DNA of 49,419 nt from Erysipelotrichaceae bacterium (GTDB lineage: Bacteria > Bacillota_I > Bacilli_A > Erysipelotrichales > Erysipelotrichaceae): assembly GCA_017533785.1 (NCBI GenBank), contig JAFWII010000012.1, positions 1 through 49,419 on the forward strand, given 5' to 3'. Numbering within the stretch: position 1 is the stretch's first letter; each line of letters begins with the position of its first letter. This document shows, in pieces, positions 1-7,436 of the stretch. The translations under genes and the position numbers were made by a program. Under the pieces are notes generated by a model. It was not told the origin of the DNA. It searched no databases and saw only the letters and a program-made list of their open reading frames with translations.

Positions 1-91
1 CAGAGCAGGAAGCAGTCTCCGGCTTTTTCGTCCATCTGCCTTCCTTGTAGTCTTCCACACACTTCAGTTTGAATCTCCAGTCATATTTCAT
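1..91 (-). CDS. IS3-family transposase OrfA, N-terminal fragment (runs off the window)
   Basis: Only 30 codons are visible, starting with ATG at 91. The peptide begins MKYDWRFKLKCVEDYKEGRW, which resembles the helix-turn-helix N-terminus of IS3-family OrfA proteins (hydrophobic-x-x-KL-x-CVE-x-Y-x-x-G). A strong ribosome binding site, AAAGGGGGT, lies 8-9 nt before the ATG, and the inverted repeat lies just upstream, as expected for OrfA. The reading frame is open to the window edge. The family call rests on a short stretch and should be treated as probable. Confidence 0.55.
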   Translation of the reverse strand, partial: MKYDWRFKLKCVEDYKEGRWTKKPETASCS

Positions 92-133
92 AAAAATACC
101 CCCTTTACTGGATTGTCCAGTTTAGGGGGTACA
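1..133 (-). mobile_element. End of an IS3-type insertion sequence (partial)
   Basis: Read on the minus strand, the element begins at about 133 with TGTACCCCCTAAACTGGACA, which has the TG start and general form of an IS3-family terminal inverted repeat. About 40 nt further in, the first transposase gene starts. The rest of the element lies left of the window, so the other inverted repeat and the target duplication cannot be seen. The end lies only about 27 bp from the first candidate operator of the adjacent hydrolase gene. Confidence 0.6.
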
Positions 134-159
134 TATCACAGGAACTGCTGTTTTTTTGT

Positions 160-171
160 GTGCGTCTGCAC
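160..171. promoter_or_regulatory. Candidate operator, copy 1 (GTGCGTCTGCAC)
   Basis: Near-perfect palindrome (one mismatch in the left arm) of the form GTGCANNTGCAC. It is centred 22 bp from the second copy, about two helical turns, so both would lie on the same DNA face. It sits about 110 bp upstream of the predicted start of transcription of the first hydrolase gene, a position typical of an activator. Confidence 0.45.
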
Positions 172-181
172 GGATTCCATT

Positions 182-193
182 GTGCATCTGCAC
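182..193. promoter_or_regulatory. Candidate operator, copy 2 (GTGCATCTGCAC)
   Basis: Perfect palindrome with 5-bp arms GTGCA/TGCAC and a 2-bp centre. The same arms recur in the promoter of the PucR-type regulator gene at 3868-3879. It lies about 90 bp upstream of the predicted transcription start of the hydrolase gene. Confidence 0.5.
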
Positions 194-265
194 ACTCTGA
201 AAAGATGTCTGATTGTAAGAATTGTTATCTGTCACATTCAAAACCGGCTGACAGGCGTTCTAGAA

Positions 266-271
266 TATAAT
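266..271 (+). promoter_or_regulatory. -10 element of the first CocE-like gene
   Basis: TATAAT lies 57 nt before the ATG at 328. No good -35 is seen at 16-18 nt spacing; CTGACA at 248-253 is only 12 nt away. A consensus -10 without a matching -35 fits an activator-dependent promoter. The ribosome binding site AAAGGAG is at about 312-318. Confidence 0.5.
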
Positions 272-327
272 CAAGAACAGTCCGCAAAAGGATAAAAGAT
301 CATTCATATGGAAAGGAGCGTTTTTTC

Positions 328-2151
328 ATGAAGAAGAACACTGAATGGCGCAACATTCCCTCTTATGACCCCAACGATAAGGTGACGTGGAAAAAGGTCA
401 AAAGAGAGATCAACGGCAACGAGGTCGATGTCATCTTCCGCAAAGGAAACCCCGGCATGACAGTCGAGGAGGCAAACGAGAAACGGGCAAGAGGCGAGCA
501 AGTCAACAACTTCTCGATCAGTCCGCACATGCGTCCGCGCACTTATGTCGCTACGGACGTAGCGCCGCACATCCTCTGTGAGCAGGACGTTGCGGTCAAG
601 ATGCGCGACGGGATCACGATCTATGCCGATATCTACCGTCCGGCGAACACCACCGAACCGCTTCCTTTAATCATCTCCTGGGCTCCGTTCGGCAAACGCC
701 CGGCAGAAGGACAGGACGGCTGGAAGATGATGGGCGTTCCTCCGGGAACGGTTTCCACGATGGCGAAATTCGAGGCATCCGACCCGGGCTTCTGGTGCCG
801 CCACGGGTATGCTGTCGCAAACGTTGACCCGCGCGGTGTCGGCCATTCCGAAGGCGATGTCGTACTGTGGGGCGAAGAAGACGGCAAGGACGGATATGAT
901 TTCATTGAATGGGCAGCTGCACAGGCATGGTGCAACGGCCGCGTCACAATGATGGGCAATTCCGGTGTCTGTATGGTCATCTGGCGTATTGCTGCCGAAC
1001 AGCCTCCGCACCTCACATGTATCGCTGCCTGGGAAGGCACAGGTGACATGTACCGCGAATCAATGACCTATAACGGCATCCCGCGTCCGTGTTTTGAAAG
1101 CAGGATCGTCTCCAGCTGCGCCTGCTCAAATTACGTCGAGGATCTCTGCGCGATGCTGATCGAACATCCATACTATGATGATTACTGGAAAACAAAGACG
1201 CCAAAATGGGAAAAGATCAGAATACCGGCATATGTCGCAGCCGGCATGTGCCATTTCCACCTGCGCGGCTCGCTCGAAGGCTTCCGCAAGATCCGCTCCC
1301 CGAAGAAATGGCTGCGTATGCACCGTGAGATGGAATGGCCGGATACCTACACCCCGGAAAACATGTTCGACCTTCTGCGCTTCTACGACCGTTACCTGAA
1401 AGACGAGAGAAACGGCTGGGAATTCACGCCGAAAGTACGTGTCGATGTCATGGACGCTTACGGCTTCGACTGGATCCACAATAAGGAAGAGGCGAATTTC
1501 CCGGTTCCGCGCACAGAATACAGGAAACTGTATCTCGATGCCCGCAACAGCAGTCTGAATGAAGCTCCGGTCGCCGAAGTATCCGAGATCGAATATGACA
1601 ACGCTACCGGGCATGCTTATTTCGGCATTCATTTCAATGAGGATACAGAAATCATCGGCTATCTGAAACTGCATCTGTGGATCGAATGCCGCGGTTACGA
1701 CAATATGGACATGTTTGTCTGGGTCAAGAAATACAGCGCCGACGGCCAGTATCTGCCGATCCACTGCATGAAAGACGATTACCGCGGCACCTGGGGTGAA
1801 GCGAGGGGCTGCCGACGTGAACTCGACGAAAAACTGACGACCGACTTCCAGCCGGTGCAGGCACATCAGAAAGACGAGCCGATGGAACAGGGTAAGATCT
1901 ACCCGATCGATATCGAACTGATGCCGCATGCCCGTTACTGGCATAAAGGTGAAGAACTGCGCGTTGAGATCGATCCGGAATTTGTCAAAACACAGTGGCA
2001 TCAGGATCCCGGCTTCGACTTCATCACCGATAATGGCGAGCCCGGCAAGGCAACGCATGTCATTCATACCGGCGGTGAGTATGACTCTTATCTGCAGATC
2101 CCGGTCGTTCCTCCGAAATACCGCAGCGGAGACTACGTATATAAATACTAG
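328..2151 (+). CDS. CocE/NonD-family alpha/beta hydrolase, paralogue 1
   Basis: 607 residues, in the size range of CocE (cocaine esterase)/peptidase S15 hydrolases, which cleave esters or amides with a serine nucleophile. The hydrolase core covers about residues 80-380. DPRGVGHSEG (167-176) and the nucleophile elbow GNSGVC (Ser212) are clear; the residue after Ser is Gly, where CocE has Tyr. At the place where CocE has its catalytic Asp (GWYD) there is a His (H309 in MCHFH), and a second His (H332, RMHREMEW) sits near the usual catalytic His. A beta-rich C-terminal region (about 400-607) matches the jelly-roll domain of the family. No signal peptide is seen, so it is likely cytosolic. The natural substrate is unknown. 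A close paralogue is at 11366-13234. Confidence 0.85.
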   Translation: MKKNTEWRNIPSYDPNDKVTWKKVKREINGNEVDVIFRKGNPGMTVEEANEKRARGEQVNNFSISPHMRPRTYVATDVAPHILCEQDVAVKMRDGITIYADIYRPANTTEPLPLIISWAPFGKRPAEGQDGWKMMGVPPGTVSTMAKFEASDPGFWCRHGYAVANVDPRGVGHSEGDVVLWGEEDGKDGYDFIEWAAAQAWCNGRVTMMGNSGVCMVIWRIAAEQPPHLTCIAAWEGTGDMYRESMTYNGIPRPCFESRIVSSCACSNYVEDLCAMLIEHPYYDDYWKTKTPKWEKIRIPAYVAAGMCHFHLRGSLEGFRKIRSPKKWLRMHREMEWPDTYTPENMFDLLRFYDRYLKDERNGWEFTPKVRVDVMDAYGFDWIHNKEEANFPVPRTEYRKLYLDARNSSLNEAPVAEVSEIEYDNATGHAYFGIHFNEDTEIIGYLKLHLWIECRGYDNMDMFVWVKKYSADGQYLPIHCMKDDYRGTWGEARGCRRELDEKLTTDFQPVQAHQKDEPMEQGKIYPIDIELMPHARYWHKGEELRVEIDPEFVKTQWHQDPGFDFITDNGEPGKATHVIHTGGEYDSYLQIPVVPPKYRSGDYVYKY

Positions 2152-2180
2152 CCGACCGCAAGTCAGACCGATCAATCAAA

Positions 2181-2213
2181 AATCCCGAACGGAACCGTTC
2201 GGGATTTTCATTG
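2181..2213. terminator. Bidirectional terminator between hydrolase and PucR-type genes
   Basis: AATCCCGAACGG, a 2-nt loop and CCGTTCGGGATT form a perfect 12-bp stem, followed by TTTT on the plus strand and with an A-rich run on its other side. It serves the two convergent genes. Confidence 0.85.
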
Positions 2214-2235
2214 TCTTGTTCTTCCGGCGTCTGTC

Positions 2236-3849
2236 TCAGTATTTCGGTGCGTATTCTTTCGGGAAATCGTAAAGTCCGAGCACCCGGATAATGCGCAGCG
2301 ACATCATCACACGCAGGATCTCTTCCCCGCTTTCAAGTTCGCAGTGCAAGATCTCCTTGATCTTCTGCATGCGATAGAGCAGTGTATTCTTATGGATATA
2401 AAGCAGTTCCGCAGACTTCGCGGTATTGCCGAAGTTGTCCAGATACACATACAGAGTCGTCGTCAGGTTGGAATTGTTCTTGCGGTCATATTCAAGCAGA
2501 TCGAGGACCGTCGGATAGATATAGGCTTTCAGGTCATCATACCGGTTGATCACATGGAACATTTCGATCGGCGCAATGATCGAGAAATAATTGATCGTCC
2601 ACTGCGGGTATTCAGTGCCGACATTCGCCGCCTTTTTCGCCTGCTCGTAGAATTTCTTTGTTTCTTTCAGATCACTGAAAGGATTGCTGACACCGGCGAC
2701 CAGATGGTTTTTGTTCGCCAGGGCATACAGCGGCTCGTCGATGACATCCCGGATATCTGTTTCTTTCGGGAGATTGAAAAGGATGACAAGTTCCGTATCC
2801 CGGACAAGGTACAGGCTGTTCACCAGGATCGGTTTCAACTGTTCTGTCACCAGATCGAAGACGGAGGAATCCACTTCCACTTCTTCGCTCGAGTTCTGGA
2901 TCACAGTCACGTAGAAGCGGTCTTTCATTTCGACGACCTTATCAATGTTGATAAAGCGGCTGATACGGTCGGAAGAGACTTCCTTGCTGGTAAGCAGGTA
3001 GTTCACGAACTGAGCCTTCACCTCGTTGCGGTTCTTGGTATAGAGTGATTTTTTCTGCAGTTCCTGAGAGAACAGACGGCTCAGACGGTAGAACATCTTC
3101 TCGTCGAACTCGTCGAATTCGCTGGTCGTTCCCAGCATGACGAGCTTGCCGACTTCGATCCCCTTGACCCGGATCAGAACGCTCAGCTGCTCACATTTCA
3201 ACTTGCTGTTAGTATGCCGAACGACGGTATCGAAGTCCTGCTCGCGGACCTTTTTGACCGTTGCTTTATCCAGCAGAAACTTTTCCACGATCTTATCTGT
3301 CAGCGGATCTCCATTGGTCGGCTGTTCCAGATCGCTGAAAAGTTTGCGCAGGATCGGTTTTTTCGCGATATCCTCGTCATCATAGGAAAGCTGAATGTAA
3401 TTATTGGAACGGCCGATCGCGATCAGCGGATTTCGAAGGATCCTGTGAGCTGCATCAAGGATGTGCTGCGTTCCCCTGTTGTCGAAAAGCGCTTCCGTCA
3501 GAATACGCATTGAATCATGGCGGCGCATATCCTCTGCATTCTTGCGCTGCAGTTCGGTTATGATCTCGTGGATCTTAGACTCATCTGAGATGACCGCAAT
3601 GTTCACACGGGCACCTTCAAAACGGCCGATCCTATCCTTATTGCCGAAGTAAAGGATGTTGATTGTCTTTTTGGTGTCCGGAAGTTTTTTCAGATCATCG
3701 CTCTGCGCGACATACAGGATGTTTTCTTCCAGCTTTTTGTCGTTTTTCTGTATTTCCATGAAACCATAAAGCTGGGCATTGCTGTCCACGATCACGACGG
3801 GTTTGATACTGTACTTTTTGAGATAACCCAACAATTCCTTGAAAATCAT
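2236..3849 (-). CDS. PucR/CdaR-type transcriptional regulator
   Basis: 537 residues from the ATG at 3849; a TTG one codon earlier is less likely because AGAGGAA is well spaced for the ATG. The C-terminal 60 residues hold the PucR-type helix-turn-helix, with the typical run Y-x-D-N-x-G-N-x-x-K-S-A-E-x-L-x-I-H-K-N-T-L-x-Y-R. The N-terminal part is an uncharacterised sensory region, with no membrane segment or signal peptide. Regulators of this group commonly control purine, amino-acid or sugar-acid catabolism and often activate neighbouring operons. It is convergent with the first hydrolase gene and divergent from the carrier-protein operon, so it is the natural candidate regulator of the island. 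The ligand is unknown. Confidence 0.85.
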   Translation of the reverse strand: MIFKELLGYLKKYSIKPVVIVDSNAQLYGFMEIQKNDKKLEENILYVAQSDDLKKLPDTKKTINILYFGNKDRIGRFEGARVNIAVISDESKIHEIITELQRKNAEDMRRHDSMRILTEALFDNRGTQHILDAAHRILRNPLIAIGRSNNYIQLSYDDEDIAKKPILRKLFSDLEQPTNGDPLTDKIVEKFLLDKATVKKVREQDFDTVVRHTNSKLKCEQLSVLIRVKGIEVGKLVMLGTTSEFDEFDEKMFYRLSRLFSQELQKKSLYTKNRNEVKAQFVNYLLTSKEVSSDRISRFINIDKVVEMKDRFYVTVIQNSSEEVEVDSSVFDLVTEQLKPILVNSLYLVRDTELVILFNLPKETDIRDVIDEPLYALANKNHLVAGVSNPFSDLKETKKFYEQAKKAANVGTEYPQWTINYFSIIAPIEMFHVINRYDDLKAYIYPTVLDLLEYDRKNNSNLTTTLYVYLDNFGNTAKSAELLYIHKNTLLYRMQKIKEILHCELESGEEILRVMMSLRIIRVLGLYDFPKEYAPKY

Positions 3850-3867
3850 CAATTATTCCTCTGCGTT

Positions 3868-3899
3868 GTGCAAATGCACTATGCCACGCATTTATTATA
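3868..3899 (-). promoter_or_regulatory. Regulator promoter with overlapping candidate operator
   Basis: On the minus strand TATAAT (3894-3899) is followed about 14 nt downstream by the perfect palindrome GTGCA-TT-TGCAC (3868-3879), which would lie at about +8 to +20 of the transcript. A weak -35 (TTGTTC) lies about 18 nt upstream. Binding downstream of the start would be expected to block transcription, so autorepression is inferred. Confidence 0.5.
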
Positions 3900-4048
3900 A
3901 CCCAGATATATACGTTTGAACAATTTACTTTTATATCTGTTTTTCATCTGTGATCCTCTTTTTCAGGCAGTTTCCAGTACATTGGACAAAAATACAATAC
4001 TTTTTCCCGTTCATCGAGGAGTTTCATTCATGCGCACATTGTTGAGGC

Positions 4049-4078
4049 TTGACAAAAAACGTAATATTTAAGCATAAG
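4049..4078 (+). promoter_or_regulatory. Promoter of the acyl carrier protein operon
   Basis: A perfect -35 TTGACA (4049-4054) is followed after 18 nt by CATAAG (4073-4078), a 4/6 match to the -10 consensus. The ribosome binding site AAGGAGG (4093-4099) precedes the ATG at 4110. A half-site resembling the palindrome (GTGCG on the minus strand, about 4033-4037) lies just upstream of the -35. Confidence 0.5.
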
Positions 4079-4109
4079 ACATATGTGTTTTTAAGGAGGA
4101 AATCTACTT

Positions 4110-4355
4110 ATGACAATTAGAGAAGAAGCAATCCAGGTATTAATCGAAAAGGCTGTTAAGGTTTTCGGCGTTAAGGCAGAAGATCTCAGCGAAAACACAA
4201 GTTTCAAAGACGACCTGGCTTGCAAATCCAGCAACATCGTTCAGTTCTCCGCAGCTCTCGAAGATCATTTCGATATCGAAGTTCCTTACATGGAACTGGC
4301 TCGCAGAAAAACGTTCGGTGAAGCCGGCGATCTGATGGAAGAATTATTCGCTTAA
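4110..4355 (+). CDS. Stand-alone acyl carrier protein, divergent type
   Basis: 81 residues, the usual ACP length, with the four-helix ACP pattern and an acidic C-terminal half. Where ordinary fatty-acid ACPs read DLGADSLD, this one reads DLACKSSN, so the Ser for the phosphopantetheine arm is kept (Ser40) but the flanking Asp and Leu are replaced by Lys and Ser. That suggests an ACP specialised for this island rather than the housekeeping fatty-acid ACP. It is the first gene of a run with the Pta-like and Buk-like genes, and a phosphopantetheinyl transferase that could prime it is encoded at 8473-9081. Strong ribosome binding site AAGGAGG. Confidence 0.85.
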   Translation: MTIREEAIQVLIEKAVKVFGVKAEDLSENTSFKDDLACKSSNIVQFSAALEDHFDIEVPYMELARRKTFGEAGDLMEELFA

Positions 4356-4366
4356 TCATTTCAACT

Positions 4367-4387
4367 AATAGCGGCGCTGCCGCTATT
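4367..4387 (+). other. Intercistronic hairpin between ACP and acyltransferase genes
   Basis: AATAGCGGC, loop GCT, GCCGCTATT forms a perfect 9-bp stem. It is followed by TAAAAC rather than a T-run, so it looks more like a partial terminator, processing site or mRNA-stability element than a full terminator. Such an element would raise carrier-protein mRNA relative to the downstream enzymes. Confidence 0.5.
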
Positions 4388-4422
4388 TAAAACAAAAAAT
4401 AAACAACAGGAGGAAAACACCA

Positions 4423-5433
4423 ATGGATGTACTTGAAAGAGTATTCGCCAAAGCTAAGGAAGCTGACATCAAAGTCGCTTTCCCGGAAGCTACCGAAGAA
4501 AAGATCTTGCTCACCGCAAGAGAAGTAACCGACAAGGGTTACGCGACCGTCTCACTGGTCGGCGTTCCGGCTGATATCAAAGCCGCTGCTGAACAGTACA
4601 ATGTATCTCTCGAAGGAATCAACCTGATCGACACAACTGACGAAGCTGCCATGGATGCCGCTGCCGAAAAATTCGCATCCATCCAGGACGTTATGTCCAA
4701 GAAGGGCATCCTGCGCCGCTGCAAGGCTGACCCGATGTATGCCGCTCTTATGTACCAGGCGATCGGCGATGTTGATGTCTGTTTCGCAGGTCTGACACAC
4801 ACCACCGGTGATGTCATCCTCGCCGGACAGATGGTCGTTGGCCTCGCAGAAGGCATCAAGACCGTTTCATCTGTCGGTATCTTCAATATCCCCGGATTCG
4901 AAGGTTCCGAAGGTCATTTATTAGGCTTCGGCGACTCCGCTGTCTGCGTTGACCCGAGCAGCGAAGACCTCGCTTCCATCGCGATCGCAGCATGTGACAC
5001 GATCTCCGCCCTGACAGGCTGGGAACCGCGTCTGGCTCTGCTCTCCTTCTCCACTGACGGAAGCATGGAACATGAAAAAGTCGATAAGGTACGTGAAGCA
5101 AGACGTATCGCGAACGAACTCCGTCCGGATCTGAAGATCGACGGCGAATTCCAGTTAGACTCCGCGATCATCCCGGCTGTCGCAGCCAAAAAGGTCAAGA
5201 GAGAAAGTGCTGTTGCCGGTAAGGCGAACATCATCATCTGGCCGGATATCAACTGCGGTAACGTAGGTGTCAAGCTTGTTCAGTACATGGCTCATGCCGA
5301 TGCATACGGTCCGATGCTCCAGGGCTTCAAGAAGATCGTCTGCGACTGCTCCAGAGGCGCACCGGTTTCCGAATTAGTCGGTAATGTCGCTATGTCTGTC
5401 GTCCGTGCACAGGCTCTGAAAGAGGCTAAGTAA
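4423..5433 (+). CDS. Phosphate acetyl/butyryltransferase family enzyme
   Basis: 336 residues, full length for the PTA_PTB family, which interconverts acyl thioester plus phosphate with acyl phosphate plus free thiol. The family signatures are in order: LSFSTDGS with a following KV-x-x-A, DGEFQLDSAI, VAGKANIIIWPDINCGNVG and GP-x-LQG. These look closer to Pta than to classical Ptb, yet the gene directly precedes a butyrate-kinase family gene. The usual thiol is CoA; neighbouring carrier-protein genes raise the possibility that acyl-ACP is used, which is an inference. Ribosome binding site CAGGAGGAAA. The next gene starts 2 nt after the stop, so the two are translationally coupled. Confidence 0.85.
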   Translation: MDVLERVFAKAKEADIKVAFPEATEEKILLTAREVTDKGYATVSLVGVPADIKAAAEQYNVSLEGINLIDTTDEAAMDAAAEKFASIQDVMSKKGILRRCKADPMYAALMYQAIGDVDVCFAGLTHTTGDVILAGQMVVGLAEGIKTVSSVGIFNIPGFEGSEGHLLGFGDSAVCVDPSSEDLASIAIAACDTISALTGWEPRLALLSFSTDGSMEHEKVDKVREARRIANELRPDLKIDGEFQLDSAIIPAVAAKKVKRESAVAGKANIIIWPDINCGNVGVKLVQYMAHADAYGPMLQGFKKIVCDCSRGAPVSELVGNVAMSVVRAQALKEAK

Positions 5434-5435
5434 GC

Positions 5436-6539
5436 ATGGGATTAAAGATCTTTACCGTTAACCCCGGTTCCACTTCCACCAAGATCGCTCTGTTCGATGG
5501 CGAAAAGACTCTGTTCTCCAAGACTGTCGACCACGACGCTGAAAAACTGAAAGAATTCGTCAAGATCACTGACCAGATCCCGTATCGTCGTGAGACCATC
5601 ATGAACGAACTGGAAAAAGCCGGCATCACTCTTGATGATGTTGACGCTTACGTCGGACGCGGCGGCGGTCTGCTCGCTGTCGAAGGCGGTGTCTACAAAG
5701 TCAACGACGTTCTGCTCGACCACGCTACCAGAGGTGCCAACGGCGTTACCCATCCGGCTCAGCTGGGTTCTCTGATCGCCAACGAATTCGCTTCCAAGCA
5801 CGGCAAGCCGGTCTTTGTTGTCAATCCTCCGGATACAGATGAACTGATCGACGAAGCCCGTATGACAGGTATCAAAGGCGTTTACCGTAACGTCCATCTG
5901 CATGCTCTGAACCTTAAGGAAACTGCGATCCGTCATGCGGAAAGCCAGGGCAAGAAATATGAAGAACAGAACTATGTCGTCTGCCATTTAGGCGGCGGTC
6001 TGTCTGTCAGCGCTCACCGTAAAGGTCAGATGATCGACGGTAACGACATCGTCGGCGGCGAAGGCCCGATGGCTCCGACCCGCTGCGGCGCTGTCCCGGC
6101 TGCTGAACTGCTCAAGCTCTGCTTCGCAAAGGACGCAGATCCGAAAGCTCTGAAGGGTCTCGTTCAGAAGACCGGCGGCTTTGTCTCCCATCTGGGAACC
6201 AGCGATGCCCGTGAAGTCAAGGCAATGATCGCTGATGGCAACAAGGCTGCTGAAAGAGTCTGGAATGCTATGCTGTACCAGATCGTGAAGTTCATCGGCG
6301 CTATGGCTTGTGCGCTTCACGGTGAAGTCGACGGCATCCTGTTAGGCGGCGGCATGGTCCATGATAAGGACCTTGTCAACGCTATCAAGGAAGGCTGCGA
6401 ATGGATCGCTCCGGTCTATGCATATCCGGGCGAATTCGAAATGGAAGCTATGGCTGCAGGCGCTATCCGCGCTCTGACAGGCAAGGAAACAGTCAAGGAA
6501 TACACCGGCGAACCGCGCTGGAAAGGCTTCGAAGACTAA
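5436..6539 (+). CDS. buk: Butyrate kinase-family acyl kinase
   Basis: 367 residues, the normal size of butyrate kinase in the ASKHA fold. It makes ATP from acyl phosphate and ADP, or the reverse. The N-terminal phosphate loop VNPGSTSTKIALF is typical, as are VGRGG, VCHLGGGLSVSAH and LGGGM further along. The stretch VNPPDTDEL is characteristic of Buk rather than acetate kinase. It starts 2 nt after the acyltransferase stop and uses an AGAGG ribosome binding site inside that gene. A strong terminator follows. The actual acid could be butyrate, a branched acid or an island-specific acid. Confidence 0.9.
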   Translation: MGLKIFTVNPGSTSTKIALFDGEKTLFSKTVDHDAEKLKEFVKITDQIPYRRETIMNELEKAGITLDDVDAYVGRGGGLLAVEGGVYKVNDVLLDHATRGANGVTHPAQLGSLIANEFASKHGKPVFVVNPPDTDELIDEARMTGIKGVYRNVHLHALNLKETAIRHAESQGKKYEEQNYVVCHLGGGLSVSAHRKGQMIDGNDIVGGEGPMAPTRCGAVPAAELLKLCFAKDADPKALKGLVQKTGGFVSHLGTSDAREVKAMIADGNKAAERVWNAMLYQIVKFIGAMACALHGEVDGILLGGGMVHDKDLVNAIKEGCEWIAPVYAYPGEFEMEAMAAGAIRALTGKETVKEYTGEPRWKGFED

Positions 6540-6572
6540 TCCACAGTCCGTTCCGAAACAACAAAAATACAA

Positions 6573-6607
6573 AACCTCCGGAAGAGTCATCGACCGGAGG
6601 TTTTTCT
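6573..6607 (+). terminator. Terminator of the ACP-pta-buk operon
   Basis: AACCTCCGG and CCGGAGGTT pair across a short loop and are followed by TTTTTCTTTG. Confidence 0.85.
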
Positions 6608-6769
6608 TTGTCAAAATCATAACCACCCTTAAAAAGGGTGGTTTGCTCTAAGGCTATAAGCCTTTGTGATCGGCCAGCGCCTTAAGACGCTGGCTTTTCA
6701 CTTGGCGTGTCAAAGCCGCTGTTGCACTTGTAACCATGACTGCCCTTGAAAGGGCTGTTCGCTTCTTTC

Positions 6770-7246
6770 CTATTTGTTCGGCATGCGGTTCTCTTTATCT
6801 TCTCCGAAAGGATCCTCATACTCCCTTACGGAAAGCTTATCCTTCGCGATATCCTCTTCCTGATCGCGGATATATTTACGCACAGTGAACTCGTTGAGTC
6901 CGACTGTGCTTACATAGTATCCGTCTGCCCAGAAATGCCTGTTTCCATATTTGTATTTCAGATTCGCGTGATACTCAAAGATCATCATCGCTGATTTTCC
7001 TTTGAGATAGCCCATGAAAGAGGAAACAGACATTTTGGGCGGAATGCTGAGAAGGATATGCACATGATTTGTCATATGCCCTTCAATGATTTTCACTCCC
7101 TTGTATCTGCAGAGTTTGCGAAAATACTCCGCGATATCCTTTCTTAACTGGTTGTATATCACCTTACGGCGATACTTCGGGGTGAAAACGATATGGTATC
7201 TTGTATAATACTTAGTGTGCGAGAGAGAATCATATTTCTCTGCCAT
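6770..7246 (-). CDS. tnpA: IS200/IS605-family TnpA transposase
   Basis: 158 residues, typical of the Y1 HUH single-strand transposases. The opening YHIVFTPKYRRKV and the metal-binding HVH in NHVHILLSIP are diagnostic, and the C-terminal helix VRKYIRDQE supplies the nucleophilic Tyr. The protein appears intact. Ribosome binding site AAAGGAAGGG precedes the ATG at 7246. The 5' leader holds a hairpin that can compete with pairing over the start codon, described separately. Confidence 0.93.
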   Translation of the reverse strand: MAEKYDSLSHTKYYTRYHIVFTPKYRRKVIYNQLRKDIAEYFRKLCRYKGVKIIEGHMTNHVHILLSIPPKMSVSSFMGYLKGKSAMMIFEYHANLKYKYGNRHFWADGYYVSTVGLNEFTVRKYIRDQEEDIAKDKLSVREYEDPFGEDKENRMPNK

Positions 7247-7325
7247 TGCGTCCCTTCCTTTCTATCACAGTGACTTCGACAATCTCTATGATAGCGGATG
7301 GGACGCATTATTTATAAATGCGTCC
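7247..7325 (-). promoter_or_regulatory. Structured tnpA 5' leader with alternative pairings
   Basis: In the mRNA sense, GGACGCATT (from 7317-7325) pairs perfectly with AATGCGTCC (from 7301-7309) across a 7-nt loop. The same middle segment, TGCGTCCC, is also complementary over 8 nt to GGGACGCA, which lies directly before and into the tnpA start codon (7247-7254). The two pairings exclude each other. A second short stem CTATCA/TGATAG (7262-7294) lies between. This resembles known leader control of IS200 transposases, but the switch itself is an inference. Confidence 0.5.
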
Positions 7326-7393
7326 GTCTTCCACCTGCCAAGCAGGTGGTTTTTTGTTTCGCACGCTCTGCGTGCTCAACAGTCCACTAGGAC

Positions 7394-7421
7394 GAATAAA
7401 AGCCCACGGAATCCGCGGGCT
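7394..7421 (-). terminator. Terminator of the antiporter gene
   Basis: On the minus strand AGCCCGCGG, loop ATT and CCGTGGGCT form a stem (one mismatch pair) followed by TTTATTC, 16 nt after the stop codon. Confidence 0.8.
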
Positions 7422-7436
7422 CTGATTGACTATCGA

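Larger units (their letters stand above)
6619..7376 (-). mobile_element. IS200-type insertion sequence (single-gene, HUH transposase)
   Basis: The tnpA gene lies between two hairpin-rich ends, as in IS200/IS605 elements, which use structured ends instead of inverted repeats. The right end (low coordinates) has stems AACCACCC/GGGTGGTT (6621-6643), AAGGCT/AGCCTT (about 6650-6665), CCAGCG/CGCTGG (6674-6693) and GCCCTT/AAGGGC (6742-6755). The left end has CCACCTGC/GCAGGTGG with a T-run (7331-7355) and GCACGC/GCGTGC (7361-7375). Outer limits are approximate. No tnpB is present. It separates the buk operon from the antiporter gene. Confidence 0.75.

Noticed and set aside
113..295. 60-codon open frame on the plus strand
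   Set aside because: It starts inside the insertion-sequence end and runs through the operator and promoter region; it has no ribosome binding site and an unlikely composition.
1126..2175. Long frame opposite the first CocE-like gene, and similar ones at 11630-13150, 9468-10385 and 39977-41797
   Set aside because: These are antisense shadows of strongly biased coding sequences; they lack ribosome binding sites and recognisable domains.
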